This document shows, in pieces, positions 25,092 to 35,400 of a stretch of 35,985 nt of DNA. A model generated the notes under the pieces. That model made no database searches. It was not told the origin of the DNA and saw only the letters and a list, made by a program, of their open reading frames with translations. Each line of letters begins with the position of its first letter. The stretch's first letter is position 1. The position numbers and the translations under genes are program-made. Source of the DNA: Chitinophagales bacterium (GTDB lineage Bacteria; Bacteroidota; Bacteroidia; Chitinophagales; JADJOU01); contig JALOMB010000014.1 in assembly GCA_025455685.1 (NCBI GenBank), forward strand, positions 1-35,985, in the 5' to 3' direction.

Positions 25092-28000
25092 ATGAATCAA
25101 AGACCCGAAAAATCTATATATCCTGAGTTGAACATAAATCAGCTTCAGCAGATAGAAGCTGATATCCTTAAATTTTGGAAGGACAAGGCCATTTTTCAGA
25201 AGTCTTTGGACTCAAAAGAACCTGATAATCGATTTAATTTTTATGAAGGTCCCCCTTCTGCAAATGGAATGCCTGGAATTCATCATGTAGTAGGTAGAAC
25301 ATATAAAGATTTATTTTGTCGTTATAAATCATTACAAGGCTTCGCTGTCCCTCGAAAAGGAGGATGGGATACACATGGACTTCCAATTGAGCTTCAAGTA
25401 GAAAAAAAACTTCAAATAACTAAAGAAGATATTGGCAAAAAAATATCTATCGAAGATTATAATCAAGCCTGCAAAGAAACGGTTCTAGAATTTCAGCATG
25501 TATGGGAATCTTTGACCGAACAAATGGGTTATTGGTTAGACCTTGAAAATCCTTATATTACTTACAAGAATGAATACATTGAATCTGTTTGGCACATTGT
25601 CAAGGAAATAGCTAATAAAAACTTAATTTATAGAGGCTATACGATTCAGCCTTATTCACCTGCAGCAGGTACCGGTTTAAGCACGCATGAACTCAATCAG
25701 CCAGGAGCCTACAAAGAAGTGTCAGACACGACTGCTGTTGCTTGTTTTGAAATCTTAGAAATTGATAAAGTCAACGCTGCTTTTGGGATATCTATTGAAA
25801 AAGCCTTTTTTTTAGCCTGGACGACTACTCCATGGACTTTACCCGCAAATACCGCCCTTGCCTTAGGTCCTGAGATTAACTATAGCATAGTCAAATCACT
25901 TAATCCTTATACCAAAGAAGTCCAACACTATATTTTAGCCACTGATTTAATCGAGCAATGGTTTGACGCAAAGCATCTTCTGGAAAAAGACAAGAATTTA
26001 GAAGAAAAAGAATACCTCGTCTTAGCTCAGACCAAAGGAAAACAATTGTCACAAATCGCTTATCATCAGCTCATGCCTTTTGAAGCTAATGCCCCTCAAA
26101 AGATTAATGGAGCCTGTTTTCATACTATTTTAGGTCAATTTGTCACCACTACAGACGGTACGGGAATAGTTCATATAGCGCCTTCTTTTGGTGCTGACGA
26201 TAGAAAGGTAGCCAACGAAAATGGTATTGGAGAACTCAAGCTGGTAGATTTATCAGGGAAGTTTATTGATGGTTTAGATTGGCTCAGTGGTCGATATGTC
26301 AAAGACTATAAAGATGAGCAGGATTATAAAGCTCCCGACATAGATATAGTGATTTCCCTTAAAACGCAAGGTAAGGCTTTTAATGTAAAGAAATACATAC
26401 ATAGCTATCCGCATTGCTGGCGAACTGACAAACCCATTATATATTATCCCTTAGATGCTTGGTTTATTCGGACAAGTCAGATTAAATCACAACTCATCAA
26501 CAATAATCATAAGATTAATTGGTATCCTGAATCTACAGGAAGTGGTCGCTTCGGACAATGGTTAGAAAATATTCAGGATTGGAATTTCTCTAGAAGTCGT
26601 TTCTGGGGCATACCAATACCAATTTGGATCGATGAATCTCAGGAAAACTTCATGACTATAGGCTCTATTTCCGAGCTTAAAGCCTTGATAGAAGAAAGTC
26701 TGTCCTCAAATCTTCTCAATGAAACAGAAAAGCAAGACAACCGTAAATTTTTAGACAAACTACATAGCGCTGACATAGATTTACATAAACCTTATATAGA
26801 CTGGGTTACTTTGGTTCAAGGGGACAAGAAATATAAGCGAGTATCTGATGTGCTCGACGTATGGTTTGATAGCGGCGCAATGCCGTATGCACAGCATCAT
26901 TATCCATTTTCTATGGATGATGCTAATTTGCAAAAATTTTTTCCAGCTGACTTTATCGCAGAGGGCGTAGATCAGACTAGAGGCTGGTTTTATACCCTTC
27001 ATGTACTCTCTACGATACTCTTTGATACGCCTGCATATAAAAACGTAATTTCCAATGGATTGCTGCTCGATAGTCAAGGAGAGAAAATGTCAAAACGAAA
27101 AGGCAATGTCGTAGATCCATTCAAAGCAATTGAAACTTATGGTGCTGATAGTTTAAGGTGGTATATCGTGAGTAATTCAGCGCCTTGGGAAAATATTAAG
27201 TTTGATTTAAAAGGGGTAGAAGAAACGAAAAGAAAATTCTTTGGAACTTTAGTCAATACATACTCCTTTTTCACGCTGTATGCTAATCTAGATCAATTCA
27301 TATACGAAGAAAATGAGTTTAAACCTACCCACGAACTAGACCGATGGATCCTCTCTAAATTAAATTCTTTGATCCTTGAAGTAGCATCTCATCTAGATGA
27401 TTATGATTCCTTCAAAGCAATCCGAGCTATTCAGAACTACCTCGATAGACATTTATCTAATTGGTATGTCCGACTCTCTAGAAGGCGATTTTGGAAAAAC
27501 TACGAGACGCAAGATAAAATAGATGCTTATCAGACGCTTTATCTTAATTTGGTCACTCTAAGTCAAATAATGAGCCCCTTTGCACCATTTCTGAGTGATT
27601 GGCTCTATATAAATCTTACCAAATCTCATCATCAAGTAGCTAAAAGAAATACTAATTACACGCTAGAATCTGTTCATTTGAGCAATTACCCAAAAGCAAA
27701 TCTCGATTTGATAGATTTAGAACTGGAAAAAACAGTTGATATGGCTCAGAATATTTGTTCGCTTGGTTTAAGTCTAAGAAAAAAAGAAAAAATAAAAGTT
27801 CGTCAGCCCCTAAATAAAATCCTTATCCCAATTCTCAAAGAAGAAGATGAAGCCCTTATCCGAAAAATAGAAGCCCTAGTAAAAGCGGAACTCAATATTA
27901 AAACTATTGACATCGTACCCCCAAATTCTGGTCTATTTCAAAAAAAAGCTAAACCAAAATTCAAAGAACTCGGTAAAATCTTAGGCAAAGATATGGGTAA

Positions 28001-28466
28001 AGCCCAAGAAATAATCCAAGCTTGGACGACAGAAGAGATTTCTAAAATAGAAACTATGTCTGAATTCGACCTCGATGTCAACGGAAAAACCTATCGAATT
28101 CATAGTGCTCAAATTGAAATTCTGACCGATGATATGCCTGGTTTTACGGTAGCTAGAGATCAAGGAATAACGATAGCTTTGGATCTTACTTTGGATCAAA
28201 GCTTGATAGAAGAAGGTATCGCTAGAGAACTCGTCAATAGAATTCAAAACTTCCGTAAGGAGGCTCAATTTGAAGTGACAGACCGAATCAACATCACCTT
28301 AGATACTATAGGAAATACTGAATTTGATAAGGCCATCGAGACTTATCGCACCTATATAATGGAAGAGGTTTTGGCAGACAATTTGAGTATGACTGCCTTA
28401 CCTAAGGATAGTGAATCTATAGATATTAATGACATTTATATTAACTGGAAAATTTTTAAAATTTAA
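25092..28466 (+). CDS. ileS: Isoleucyl-tRNA synthetase
   Basis: 1124 aa, class I synthetase. The HIGH-type motif appears as GPPSANGMPGIHHVVGRT at 53-70, the WDTHGLPIE block follows, the editing CP1 domain contains TTPWTLPANTALALGPE near 245-261, and KMSKRKGNVVDP is at 665-676. Length and CP1 sequence are of the longer, eukaryote-like IleRS type (associated in other bacteria with mupirocin resistance), which is common in Bacteroidota. It charges tRNA-Ile and clears misactivated valine. The following dksA-like gene starts 5 bases after the stop, and lspA after that: the conserved ileS-dksA-lspA order of this phylum. Confidence 0.95.
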   Translation: MNQRPEKSIYPELNINQLQQIEADILKFWKDKAIFQKSLDSKEPDNRFNFYEGPPSANGMPGIHHVVGRTYKDLFCRYKSLQGFAVPRKGGWDTHGLPIELQVEKKLQITKEDIGKKISIEDYNQACKETVLEFQHVWESLTEQMGYWLDLENPYITYKNEYIESVWHIVKEIANKNLIYRGYTIQPYSPAAGTGLSTHELNQPGAYKEVSDTTAVACFEILEIDKVNAAFGISIEKAFFLAWTTTPWTLPANTALALGPEINYSIVKSLNPYTKEVQHYILATDLIEQWFDAKHLLEKDKNLEEKEYLVLAQTKGKQLSQIAYHQLMPFEANAPQKINGACFHTILGQFVTTTDGTGIVHIAPSFGADDRKVANENGIGELKLVDLSGKFIDGLDWLSGRYVKDYKDEQDYKAPDIDIVISLKTQGKAFNVKKYIHSYPHCWRTDKPIIYYPLDAWFIRTSQIKSQLINNNHKINWYPESTGSGRFGQWLENIQDWNFSRSRFWGIPIPIWIDESQENFMTIGSISELKALIEESLSSNLLNETEKQDNRKFLDKLHSADIDLHKPYIDWVTLVQGDKKYKRVSDVLDVWFDSGAMPYAQHHYPFSMDDANLQKFFPADFIAEGVDQTRGWFYTLHVLSTILFDTPAYKNVISNGLLLDSQGEKMSKRKGNVVDPFKAIETYGADSLRWYIVSNSAPWENIKFDLKGVEETKRKFFGTLVNTYSFFTLYANLDQFIYEENEFKPTHELDRWILSKLNSLILEVASHLDDYDSFKAIRAIQNYLDRHLSNWYVRLSRRRFWKNYETQDKIDAYQTLYLNLVTLSQIMSPFAPFLSDWLYINLTKSHHQVAKRNTNYTLESVHLSNYPKANLDLIDLELEKTVDMAQNICSLGLSLRKKEKIKVRQPLNKILIPILKEEDEALIRKIEALVKAELNIKTIDIVPPNSGLFQKKAKPKFKELGKILGKDMGKAQEIIQAWTTEEISKIETMSEFDLDVNGKTYRIHSAQIEILTDDMPGFTVARDQGITIALDLTLDQSLIEEGIARELVNRIQNFRKEAQFEVTDRINITLDTIGNTEFDKAIETYRTYIMEEVLADNLSMTALPKDSESIDINDIYINWKIFKI

Positions 28467-28471
28467 AAATT

Positions 28472-28957
28472 ATGAGTCGAAAAATAACAAAAAGAGTCGA
28501 AAAGATCAAAAGCAAAATGAAAGATATTTTAATCGACAAACAATCAAATGACGAACTTGATAAAGAAATTGATAAAATCAATATCAAAATAGGAATGACT
28601 CGCTACTCTGATGAAGAATTGGCTATGTTTAAAGAATTAATCCTGAAGAAAATTTTAGAAGCTCGTGAAACCTTAGATTTTTACAAGGATGAACTCAATA
28701 ATGAAGCCTTGATTCTCGGAGATAAAATTAGCAGCATGGAAGAAGGAGGCTTTAGTAATAGAAATGAGGCTTTTTCACAAAAAATACATAGACAAGAGAA
28801 ATTTATCAATAATCTTGAAAACGCCTTGATTCGTATCGAAAATAAAACTTATGGTATTTGTAGATTAACCGGGGAACTTATAGACAAGAAGAGATTGCTC
28901 GCTACACCTCATGCCACTACCTCCATAGATGCTAAGTTAAATGCTGATAAGAAATAA
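28472..28957 (+). CDS. DksA/TraR-family zinc-finger-type regulator
   Basis: 161 aa. A basic N-terminus (KITKRVEKIKSKMKD) is followed by a coiled-coil (about 45-105: RYSDEELAMFKELILKKILE to DISSMEEGG-type sequence) and the C-terminal TraR/DksA domain with ALIRIENKTYGICRLTGELI and DKKRLLATPHATTSIDAK. Only one cysteine (GIC) remains of the zinc finger, as in other Bacteroidota members, so zinc binding is probably lost. DksA-type proteins bind RNA polymerase in its secondary channel and modulate transcription with ppGpp. It sits between ileS and lspA; the 5-base gap to ileS suggests cotranscription. Confidence 0.85.
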   Translation: MSRKITKRVEKIKSKMKDILIDKQSNDELDKEIDKINIKIGMTRYSDEELAMFKELILKKILEARETLDFYKDELNNEALILGDKISSMEEGGFSNRNEAFSQKIHRQEKFINNLENALIRIENKTYGICRLTGELIDKKRLLATPHATTSIDAKLNADKK

Positions 28958-28958
28958 T

Positions 28959-29579
28959 ATGGGCTATAACTTAAGAGTATTGTTTTATTTTTCAATAGTA
29001 TTGTTGTTGGTTTTTTTAGATCAATGGACTAAAATCTATATTAAGACTAATTTCTATTTAGGTCAGGAACTCATTATAATTCCAAATATTTTCAAACTTT
29101 GGTTTACCGAAAATCCTGGTGCTGCCTTCGGTACGGAAATTGGTGGCGTTTGGGGAAAATACCTTTTATCTACTTTTAGGCTCTTATTTTCTGGTTTTTT
29201 TGTTTATTATCTCTATTTCAACATTAGAGAAAACAATAAGTTTTATATCTGGGCATGTTTACTTCTTTTATCAGGAGCAATTGGCAATTCTATTGACGGT
29301 TTGCTTTATGGCGCTATATTTAGCGAATCCAATCCATTTACACAGAATGTAGCTCATTTTACTCCTTTCTTAAAGGGTTATGCGCCGCTTCTCCAAGGTA
29401 AAGTAGTGGATATGTTGAGTTTTCCGATTATCGATACTATTCTGCCGGAATGGGTCCCTTATTGGGGTGGACAGCGGTTTACATTCTTTGATCCTATTTT
29501 TAATCTTGCCGATTCGTTTATTTCTATTGCGTTTGTTTTGTTTTTATTAGCAATGATGTTTCCGCAAAAGAAATCATAA
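28959..29579 (+). CDS. lspA: Lipoprotein signal peptidase (signal peptidase II)
   Basis: 206 aa from the ATG at 28959 (an ATG at 28941 would add six residues inside the dksA-like gene). Four transmembrane helices. The catalytic aspartates appear in GAIGNSIDGLLYG (first, about 117) and FNLADSFISI (second, about 185). The FTENPGAAFG block near 49-58 is typical. Between the two aspartates is a loop of about 40 residues (SNPFTQNVAHFTPFLKGYAP), larger than in E. coli but usual in Bacteroidota. LspA cuts the signal peptide of prolipoproteins such as the GldH-like ones here. Its stop overlaps the convergent rarA gene by 6 bases. Confidence 0.92.
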   Translation: MGYNLRVLFYFSIVLLLVFLDQWTKIYIKTNFYLGQELIIIPNIFKLWFTENPGAAFGTEIGGVWGKYLLSTFRLLFSGFFVYYLYFNIRENNKFYIWACLLLLSGAIGNSIDGLLYGAIFSESNPFTQNVAHFTPFLKGYAPLLQGKVVDMLSFPIIDTILPEWVPYWGGQRFTFFDPIFNLADSFISIAFVLFLLAMMFPQKKS

Positions 29580-30833
29580 TTTGGGATATCGCTCCGGTCG
29601 GATTTGACTGATAAACTTATAGTTAACGGAATTCTTCTCTGTATCTGATGGGTAATAAAACTGAGGATTTTTAAGCGCTTCTGGCAAATAAACTTGGTCG
29701 ATATAATGATTTGGGTAATTATGGGGATAAAGATAATTCTGTCCATAGCCTATGTCCTTCATGAGTTTGGTAGGTGCGTTTCTCAAATGCAAATCTGGCA
29801 TTACTTCTGGTTGGGCTTTTGCTAATTCAATCGCTTTATCTATAGCTAAATAGGCTGAATTAGATTTAGGACTCGTCGCTAGATAAATTACTGCTTGAGA
29901 TAGAATAATTCTACTTTCTGGCCAGCCTACTTGACTGACCGCCTGCATTGCCGCATTGGCTAAAAGCAAGGCATTCGGATTAGCTAAGCCGACATCTTCA
30001 CTTGCAAAAATTATCATTCTTCTCGTGATAAACTCTGGCTTTTCTCCGGAAACAATCAATTTAGCCAACCAAAATAAAGCAGCATCAGGGTCAGAGCCAC
30101 GCATGGATTTGATAAAAGCACTGATAATGTCATAATGAAACTCTGAATTCTTGTCATATTTAGGCAAATTGCTTATTTGGAGGCTTTCCAAAGCGTTGTC
30201 TGTGAGTTTGTAGTCAAATTTTTCTGCATGTATTGCGAAAATTTCTAATAGATTTAGCGCTCTCCTTGCATCTTGCTGCGCTAGGGCCAATAAGCCTCTC
30301 GTTTCTTTGATTTCTATAGGAAATTGTTTTAAATATTCATCATTATTCAAAGCATTTTGAATAATGTTTAGGATGTTATCATCGCTTAAAGGCTCGAGCT
30401 GATAAACTTGACATCTACTGAGCAAGGCATTATTGACTTCAAAAGAAGGGTTTTCGGTTGTGGCACAAATCAAAGTTATGACACCTGCTTCGACAGCTTT
30501 GAGCAAAGCGTCTTGTTGGGTTTTATTAAACCGATGAATCTCATCGATAAACAAAATACTCGGATTGGTTTGTGAAGCTTCTATGACTTCTTTTAGCTGC
30601 TTAATCCCTGAATCTACTGCCGAAAGACTATAAAAAGTCCTTTTTAGTGCATTCGCGATGAGCAAAGCCAAGGTAGTCTTCCCTACTCCTGGATTACCCC
30701 AAAAAATCATAGATGGACATTGTCCTTGAGCTATCATTTGACGTATTATCCCGTCTTCTCCGATTAATTTATCCTGACCTACAAATTCTGAAAGGTTTTT
30801 TGGGCGCATTCGAGATGCTAAAGGCACATTCAT
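29574..30833 (-). CDS. rarA: Replication-associated recombination protein A (RarA/MgsA AAA+ ATPase)
   Basis: 419 aa. The start PLASRMRPKNLSEFVGQDKL is the typical opening. Walker A is FWGNPGVGKTTLALLIANAL at about 44-63, Walker B is ILFIDEIHRFNKTQQDALLK at about 92-111, and the sensor/arginine part is CATTENPSFEVNNALLSRCQ at 123-142. The C-terminal half carries the MgsA tetramerisation domain: FIKSMRGSDPDAALFWLAKL and IYLATSPKSNSAY, with YGQNYLYPHNYPNHY near the end. RarA acts at stalled replication forks. It is followed on the plus strand by lspA with a 6-base overlap of stops, and is 3 bases after rnz. Confidence 0.95.
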   Translation of the reverse strand: MNVPLASRMRPKNLSEFVGQDKLIGEDGIIRQMIAQGQCPSMIFWGNPGVGKTTLALLIANALKRTFYSLSAVDSGIKQLKEVIEASQTNPSILFIDEIHRFNKTQQDALLKAVEAGVITLICATTENPSFEVNNALLSRCQVYQLEPLSDDNILNIIQNALNNDEYLKQFPIEIKETRGLLALAQQDARRALNLLEIFAIHAEKFDYKLTDNALESLQISNLPKYDKNSEFHYDIISAFIKSMRGSDPDAALFWLAKLIVSGEKPEFITRRMIIFASEDVGLANPNALLLANAAMQAVSQVGWPESRIILSQAVIYLATSPKSNSAYLAIDKAIELAKAQPEVMPDLHLRNAPTKLMKDIGYGQNYLYPHNYPNHYIDQVYLPEALKNPQFYYPSDTEKNSVNYKFISQIRPERYPKL

Positions 30834-30836
30834 AAG

Positions 30837-31751
30837 TTATAAATCAATGATAAGTTTTTCTATTACTGCGTATGTCTCAGGAAATACAGACCTAGCTTCT
30901 CTTAAAAGCGCATCAGAATTCAAATACCTCGATGAAAAATGACCAATATACAAGGTACTCACTTCAGCTTTCAGCGCTATCGTAGCAGCTTCTAGGGCTG
31001 TGGTGTGTTTGGTTTCTATAGCGCGGTGTTTGAGCTCATGTAGAAAAGTAGCTTCGTGGTATAGGGTTTGATATGCTTTTATTTTCGGGATAATCGGCTC
31101 AAAATACTCTGTATCCGTTACATATACATATTTTTTTCTAGTTTCTTTTGGCAAAATTACATCTTCTGCCCGTAGGATTTGACCCTCGATTTCAATTTCT
31201 TTTACGCCTTTTTGGATTTGAATAAAATGATCACGAGATAAAGGCAAATCTTTGATTTTATCTTTGTCAAAACGAATATCATCTATAATTTCATCAACCA
31301 AGAATCCAAATGACGGGATTTTATGACTTAATTCTATCGGCTTAATCCCTATATTGTCGATCCTAAAAGCTTGTTTATCGATATAATCTTCGATTTCTAA
31401 AATCTCTAAGTCAAATGAAAAACGAGATTGTGACAATTCTAAATTCAATTCAATATATTCCTGTATTCCCTTAGGGGCTAGGATGATCATAGATTCTTTT
31501 CGTTTATTGAGACTCATCGTAGTGAGCAAACCCATTAATCCATAAAAATGATCGCCGTGGAAATGCGAAATACAAATCGCTTTAATCTTTTGGTATTTAA
31601 GTCCATAAGTCGTTAATCGAAATAACGTGGCTTCAGAACAGTCTAACAAAATACTACCACTTCCCAAATCGAGGTATTGAGCAGAGGGATATCTCCCATT
31701 AAAATACTGGGCGCTATTGCTGCCTAATACATGAACTTTGAGGGTACTCAT
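30837..31751 (-). CDS. rnz: Ribonuclease Z
   Basis: 304 aa, standard size for the short RNase Z. The zinc motif SHFHGDHFYGLMGLL is at about 60-74, then SHKIPSFGFLVDE near 140-152, YVTDTEYFE (Asp ligand) near 211, LYHEATFLHE near 228 and the final GHFSSRY near 269. These are the metallo-beta-lactamase elements with the exosite. RNase Z trims the 3' trailer of tRNA precursors. It precedes rarA by 3 bases and follows the barrel gene by 7, in one minus-strand unit. Confidence 0.92.
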   Translation of the reverse strand: MSTLKVHVLGSNSAQYFNGRYPSAQYLDLGSGSILLDCSEATLFRLTTYGLKYQKIKAICISHFHGDHFYGLMGLLTTMSLNKRKESMIILAPKGIQEYIELNLELSQSRFSFDLEILEIEDYIDKQAFRIDNIGIKPIELSHKIPSFGFLVDEIIDDIRFDKDKIKDLPLSRDHFIQIQKGVKEIEIEGQILRAEDVILPKETRKKYVYVTDTEYFEPIIPKIKAYQTLYHEATFLHELKHRAIETKHTTALEAATIALKAEVSTLYIGHFSSRYLNSDALLREARSVFPETYAVIEKLIIDL

Positions 31752-31758
31752 TTATCTT

Positions 31759-32406
31759 TTATATTCCAAAATGCATCGTGAAGAATGGCCAAGGTAAAAT
31801 TTGATTATCCGTGGAATTCGTTTTGATTAAATTGACTTTGATTCCTGTAATCGCAAATGATCTTTCGCCAAGCTGTACCGTATATCCTGCCCCTACAAAT
31901 GCATTTATCTCTATACTATTTAAGTCAACTCTTCTTCTCGTATCTTTAAATGAATTATACATACCATAAGCCTCGAACTGAAGCACCAAAGGCTGAAAAG
32001 GATAAATTCTAAAAACAGGACCAGCGTATGCGGTATGACTATTAAATTGTCCAAAATTTCCGATATAGGTATAGCCTGTGCCGATACCCGCTTCAAAATT
32101 AGGGGAAAGCATATAGGTAAATTGAGGGGTAATAGAAGCATAGAGATTGGAGCGACCAAAGACATCTGTACTGCTAAAGAGATTAAACCCAAAGCCAAGT
32201 CTAAAGTTTTCTCTAAAGTAATTGGGTTCCTCTTTCTTTTCAGAAGTAATCTTAATGGTTTTCATCCCTTCCAATGATTCTGGAGTCGGTTTGACTTTTT
32301 TCTTTTCATTGAGACTTCCTTTGTCTTCATATTCTTCTTGTGCCGTCATACTATAGGTTACAATAAAAATAGCAACTGATAAAAGAAGTTTATAAAATGA
32401 TTTCAT
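31759..32406 (-). CDS. Small outer-membrane beta-barrel protein
   Basis: 215 aa. A signal peptide ends near 22 (SMTAQ). A charged linker (23-65, rich in E and K) is followed by alternating beta strands with aromatic ends: NFRLGFGFNLFSSTDVFG, SNLYASITPQFTYMLSP, FEAGIGTGYTYIG, AYAGPVFRIYPF, LQFEAYGMYNSF, and the end PWPFFTMHFGI. This is the pattern of a small (about 8-strand) outer-membrane barrel. The protein family is not recognised more precisely. It heads the rnz-rarA unit and is divergent from the CHU_C-type gene at 32484; whether the promoters overlap is unclear. Confidence 0.65.
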   Translation of the reverse strand: MKSFYKLLLSVAIFIVTYSMTAQEEYEDKGSLNEKKKVKPTPESLEGMKTIKITSEKKEEPNYFRENFRLGFGFNLFSSTDVFGRSNLYASITPQFTYMLSPNFEAGIGTGYTYIGNFGQFNSHTAYAGPVFRIYPFQPLVLQFEAYGMYNSFKDTRRRVDLNSIEINAFVGAGYTVQLGERSFAITGIKVNLIKTNSTDNQILPWPFFTMHFGI

Positions 32407-32463
32407 AGATTAATCTTTTGACTTGATAAAATTTTTCATGAAGCAAATTTGCATTTTTTTTCT

Positions 32464-32471
32464 TAAATTTG
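32464..32471 (+). promoter_or_regulatory. Bacteroidota -7 box (TAAATTTG) for the type B T9SS cargo gene
   Basis: TAAATTTG matches TAnnTTTG and ends 12 bases before the ATG at 32484. The TTG inside the box (32469-32471) also starts the longer reading frame, so that start is rejected in favour of 32484. Confidence 0.55.
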
Positions 32472-32483
32472 TGGGAATTTCTT

Positions 32484-35400
32484 ATGAAAATTATATATTT
32501 TTTGGTTATTTTTTCTATAATGTCTCTAAATGCGCAGCATTTATGGATTGAAAACAAAGGACAATATCCTGCTAAGGTCATTGCTTCAATGGATATGAAA
32601 GGACAAAAGATTTTTTTGGAAAAAGGCAGACTGGTATTTCATCAATATGAAAATATAGATAAACATGATAAACTAATAGAAGATTCCATAAAATGTCATG
32701 CCTATAGCCTAAACTGGCTTAATCATACCATGACGCAAAACATTTCTTGGCATCAGCGAGATTCTGGTTTGTATCATTTCTATCTCGGAAAAGATACGAG
32801 TAAATGGGCGTCTAATTGTCGTGCATTCCAAAAAATAAAAGTCTCAAACTTATATCCAGGTGTGGATTTAGAACTCTTCGGCACGCCAAACGGTCTAAAA
32901 TACCAATATATCGTCGCCCCTAACACAGATATCAGCCAAATTCAAATAGAATTCAAAGATATCAAAAAAGTCTTGATCAACGAACAAGGCTCTTTGCTGG
33001 TGCAGACCACACTAGGTGTGAACTTCGACGATAAACCTATGGCATTTCTCAAGGAAACTAAGGAGCAAATACCTATTTCATTTGCGCTTAGAAAAAATCA
33101 AGTATTCTTTGATTTAGCTCAATCCTCCTTTTCGGATACCTTGTATATCGATCCAGAAATAATCTTTAGTTCCTTTACAGGAAGTTCCGCTGATAATTTT
33201 GGTACGACTGCGACTTATGATGCCGAAGAAAATCTCTATGGCTCAGGTACGGTGTTTAATATTGGCTATCCTATTACTACAGGGGCATACAGGACTGGTT
33301 TTTCTGGAAAGAGTGTCATAGGTGTATCTAAATTTGACAAAACCGGTCGATTCTTTCATTATAGTGCTCAAATTGGCGGAAATGGCTCTGATGTGCCAAA
33401 CAGCATTTATGTCAATAAAAAAAATGAGTTGCTCATTTTTGGCGTTACAAGTTCCTCAGACTATCCTACGACAGCATCTGCGGTAATGACCAATCAGCCT
33501 GCCCTACAGACAGGCTCTGCTTCTTTTACTTCAGGCTATGGCGTTAATTTCGAGCGTAGCGCTGATATCATCGTTTCTAAACTTAGTGCCAATGGTTCTC
33601 AATTGCTCGCAAGCACCTATTATGGGGGAAATGGCATGGAAGGACTTTCGGACTTCACGGATTTGGTTAGGTGCTATGGCGATCATTTCCGAGGAAAAAT
33701 CGAAGAAAATTCCCTTGGACATATCGTCGTAGGCAGCTGCACCAACTCTACCAACCTACCCTATATCAATGGATTTCAAAAAACAAATGGTGGCGGTTGG
33801 GATGGATTGCTCTTGACTTTTAATTCGGATTTGTCTCAAGTACTCTATGGCAGCTACTATGGCGGTAGTCAAAACGACATCATCAACGATATCTCGCTTA
33901 ATCAAAGCAATGAAGTCTATGCTACAGGCGTGAGTCGTTCTACCAATCTCCAAGGAATTAACGGATTTGACCCTACGCCAAAAGGAGGAAATGATGGATT
34001 TGTCGTCAAGTTTTCCGCTGATTTCAATAATATTCCTAATGGAACTTATGTCTCTACGGCTAACTATGATAATATTTATCTCATTTCTTATAGTCCATTT
34101 ACCAATTCCGTCTTCATCGCAGGCCAAACAGACCATAATTTGAGCAATTATTATATACTAAATTCAAATTTTCCTTCCCAAAATAAAGGTCAATTCATTA
34201 TGGAACTTTCTGAAAATCTGTCAACCAAAGTCAGATCAATGGCCTTTGGTACTGAGGATAGATATCCTGACCTAGTTTTCACATCATTTCGCGTAGATGA
34301 CTGCAAAAATATAAATCTCGCAGCATATAGCTTTGGAGAATTCAAAGACAATAACGGTGTGGACCAAGCTATGAATGCCACTGGACTTCCTACCACCCTT
34401 GATGCGCTTTTTCCTAATGTATTAGCAAGTAATGGCAATGCTTTTTATTTCATGATCATAGAGCAAAATATGAATAGTTTGAAATACGGTAGTTTTTTCG
34501 GCGCTCAGAATAGTACGCTTCATGTCGATGGAGGCACTTCTCGCTTCGATGAAAAAGGAATTCTATATCAAGCCGTTTGTGCTGCTTGCTCCAATAGTTC
34601 ATTTCCCATTTATGTTAACGATAAATCTGTGGTATCGAGTACCCGAAACTCTAATAACTGCAATTTAGGTGTGATTAAATTTAATTTTACCATTCGCCCT
34701 AAAGCAAGATTTGAAATCGATTTAGATTGTCAAGGAGGTATTACTAACCTTTTGGATTATGACTCTACTCAGAATAATGCCAAGTCATTATGGCTAATCA
34801 ACGACAGTATTCGTTATAATTCCCATAAAATATACCATAGATTTAGTAAGACTGGCTCTCAAAAGATTCAACATATACTCTCTATTGCCAATGGTGAATG
34901 TATCGTCTATGATACATTTACTCGATTTGTATTCGTTCCGAATGGGGACACGGTTATCCTAGATACAATTTATAACTGTACCGTCAATCTAGAAATAGGT
35001 CTTACCGACACCCTAAACTTTCCTAAACCTTATACGACTTCCTGGTATCCCAATAAAAACTTGGTGTCAATCAGCCCTAACCGTGCAGTAGTGTCACCCA
35101 AAGAATCGATTGATTACATCATGACTTTAAATATAGATAACTGCTTGATGCACTATAAATTCCCAATTGCTAAATTTGGATTTGAGTATGAACTCATTCA
35201 AACGGAAAATAAATGCCTCCAAGATACGGTGAAGCTAGTTGGACAATCACACGCCAATAAAATCTTCGAATACAAACCAAAAAACACCTACTTTGTAGCA
35301 CTAAACGATACGACAATGCTTATTCGAATTGATTCCCCACATTGGTTTAACTATATAATCAAAGATACCATAACGGGCTGTAGCTATGAAAATGAGATTT

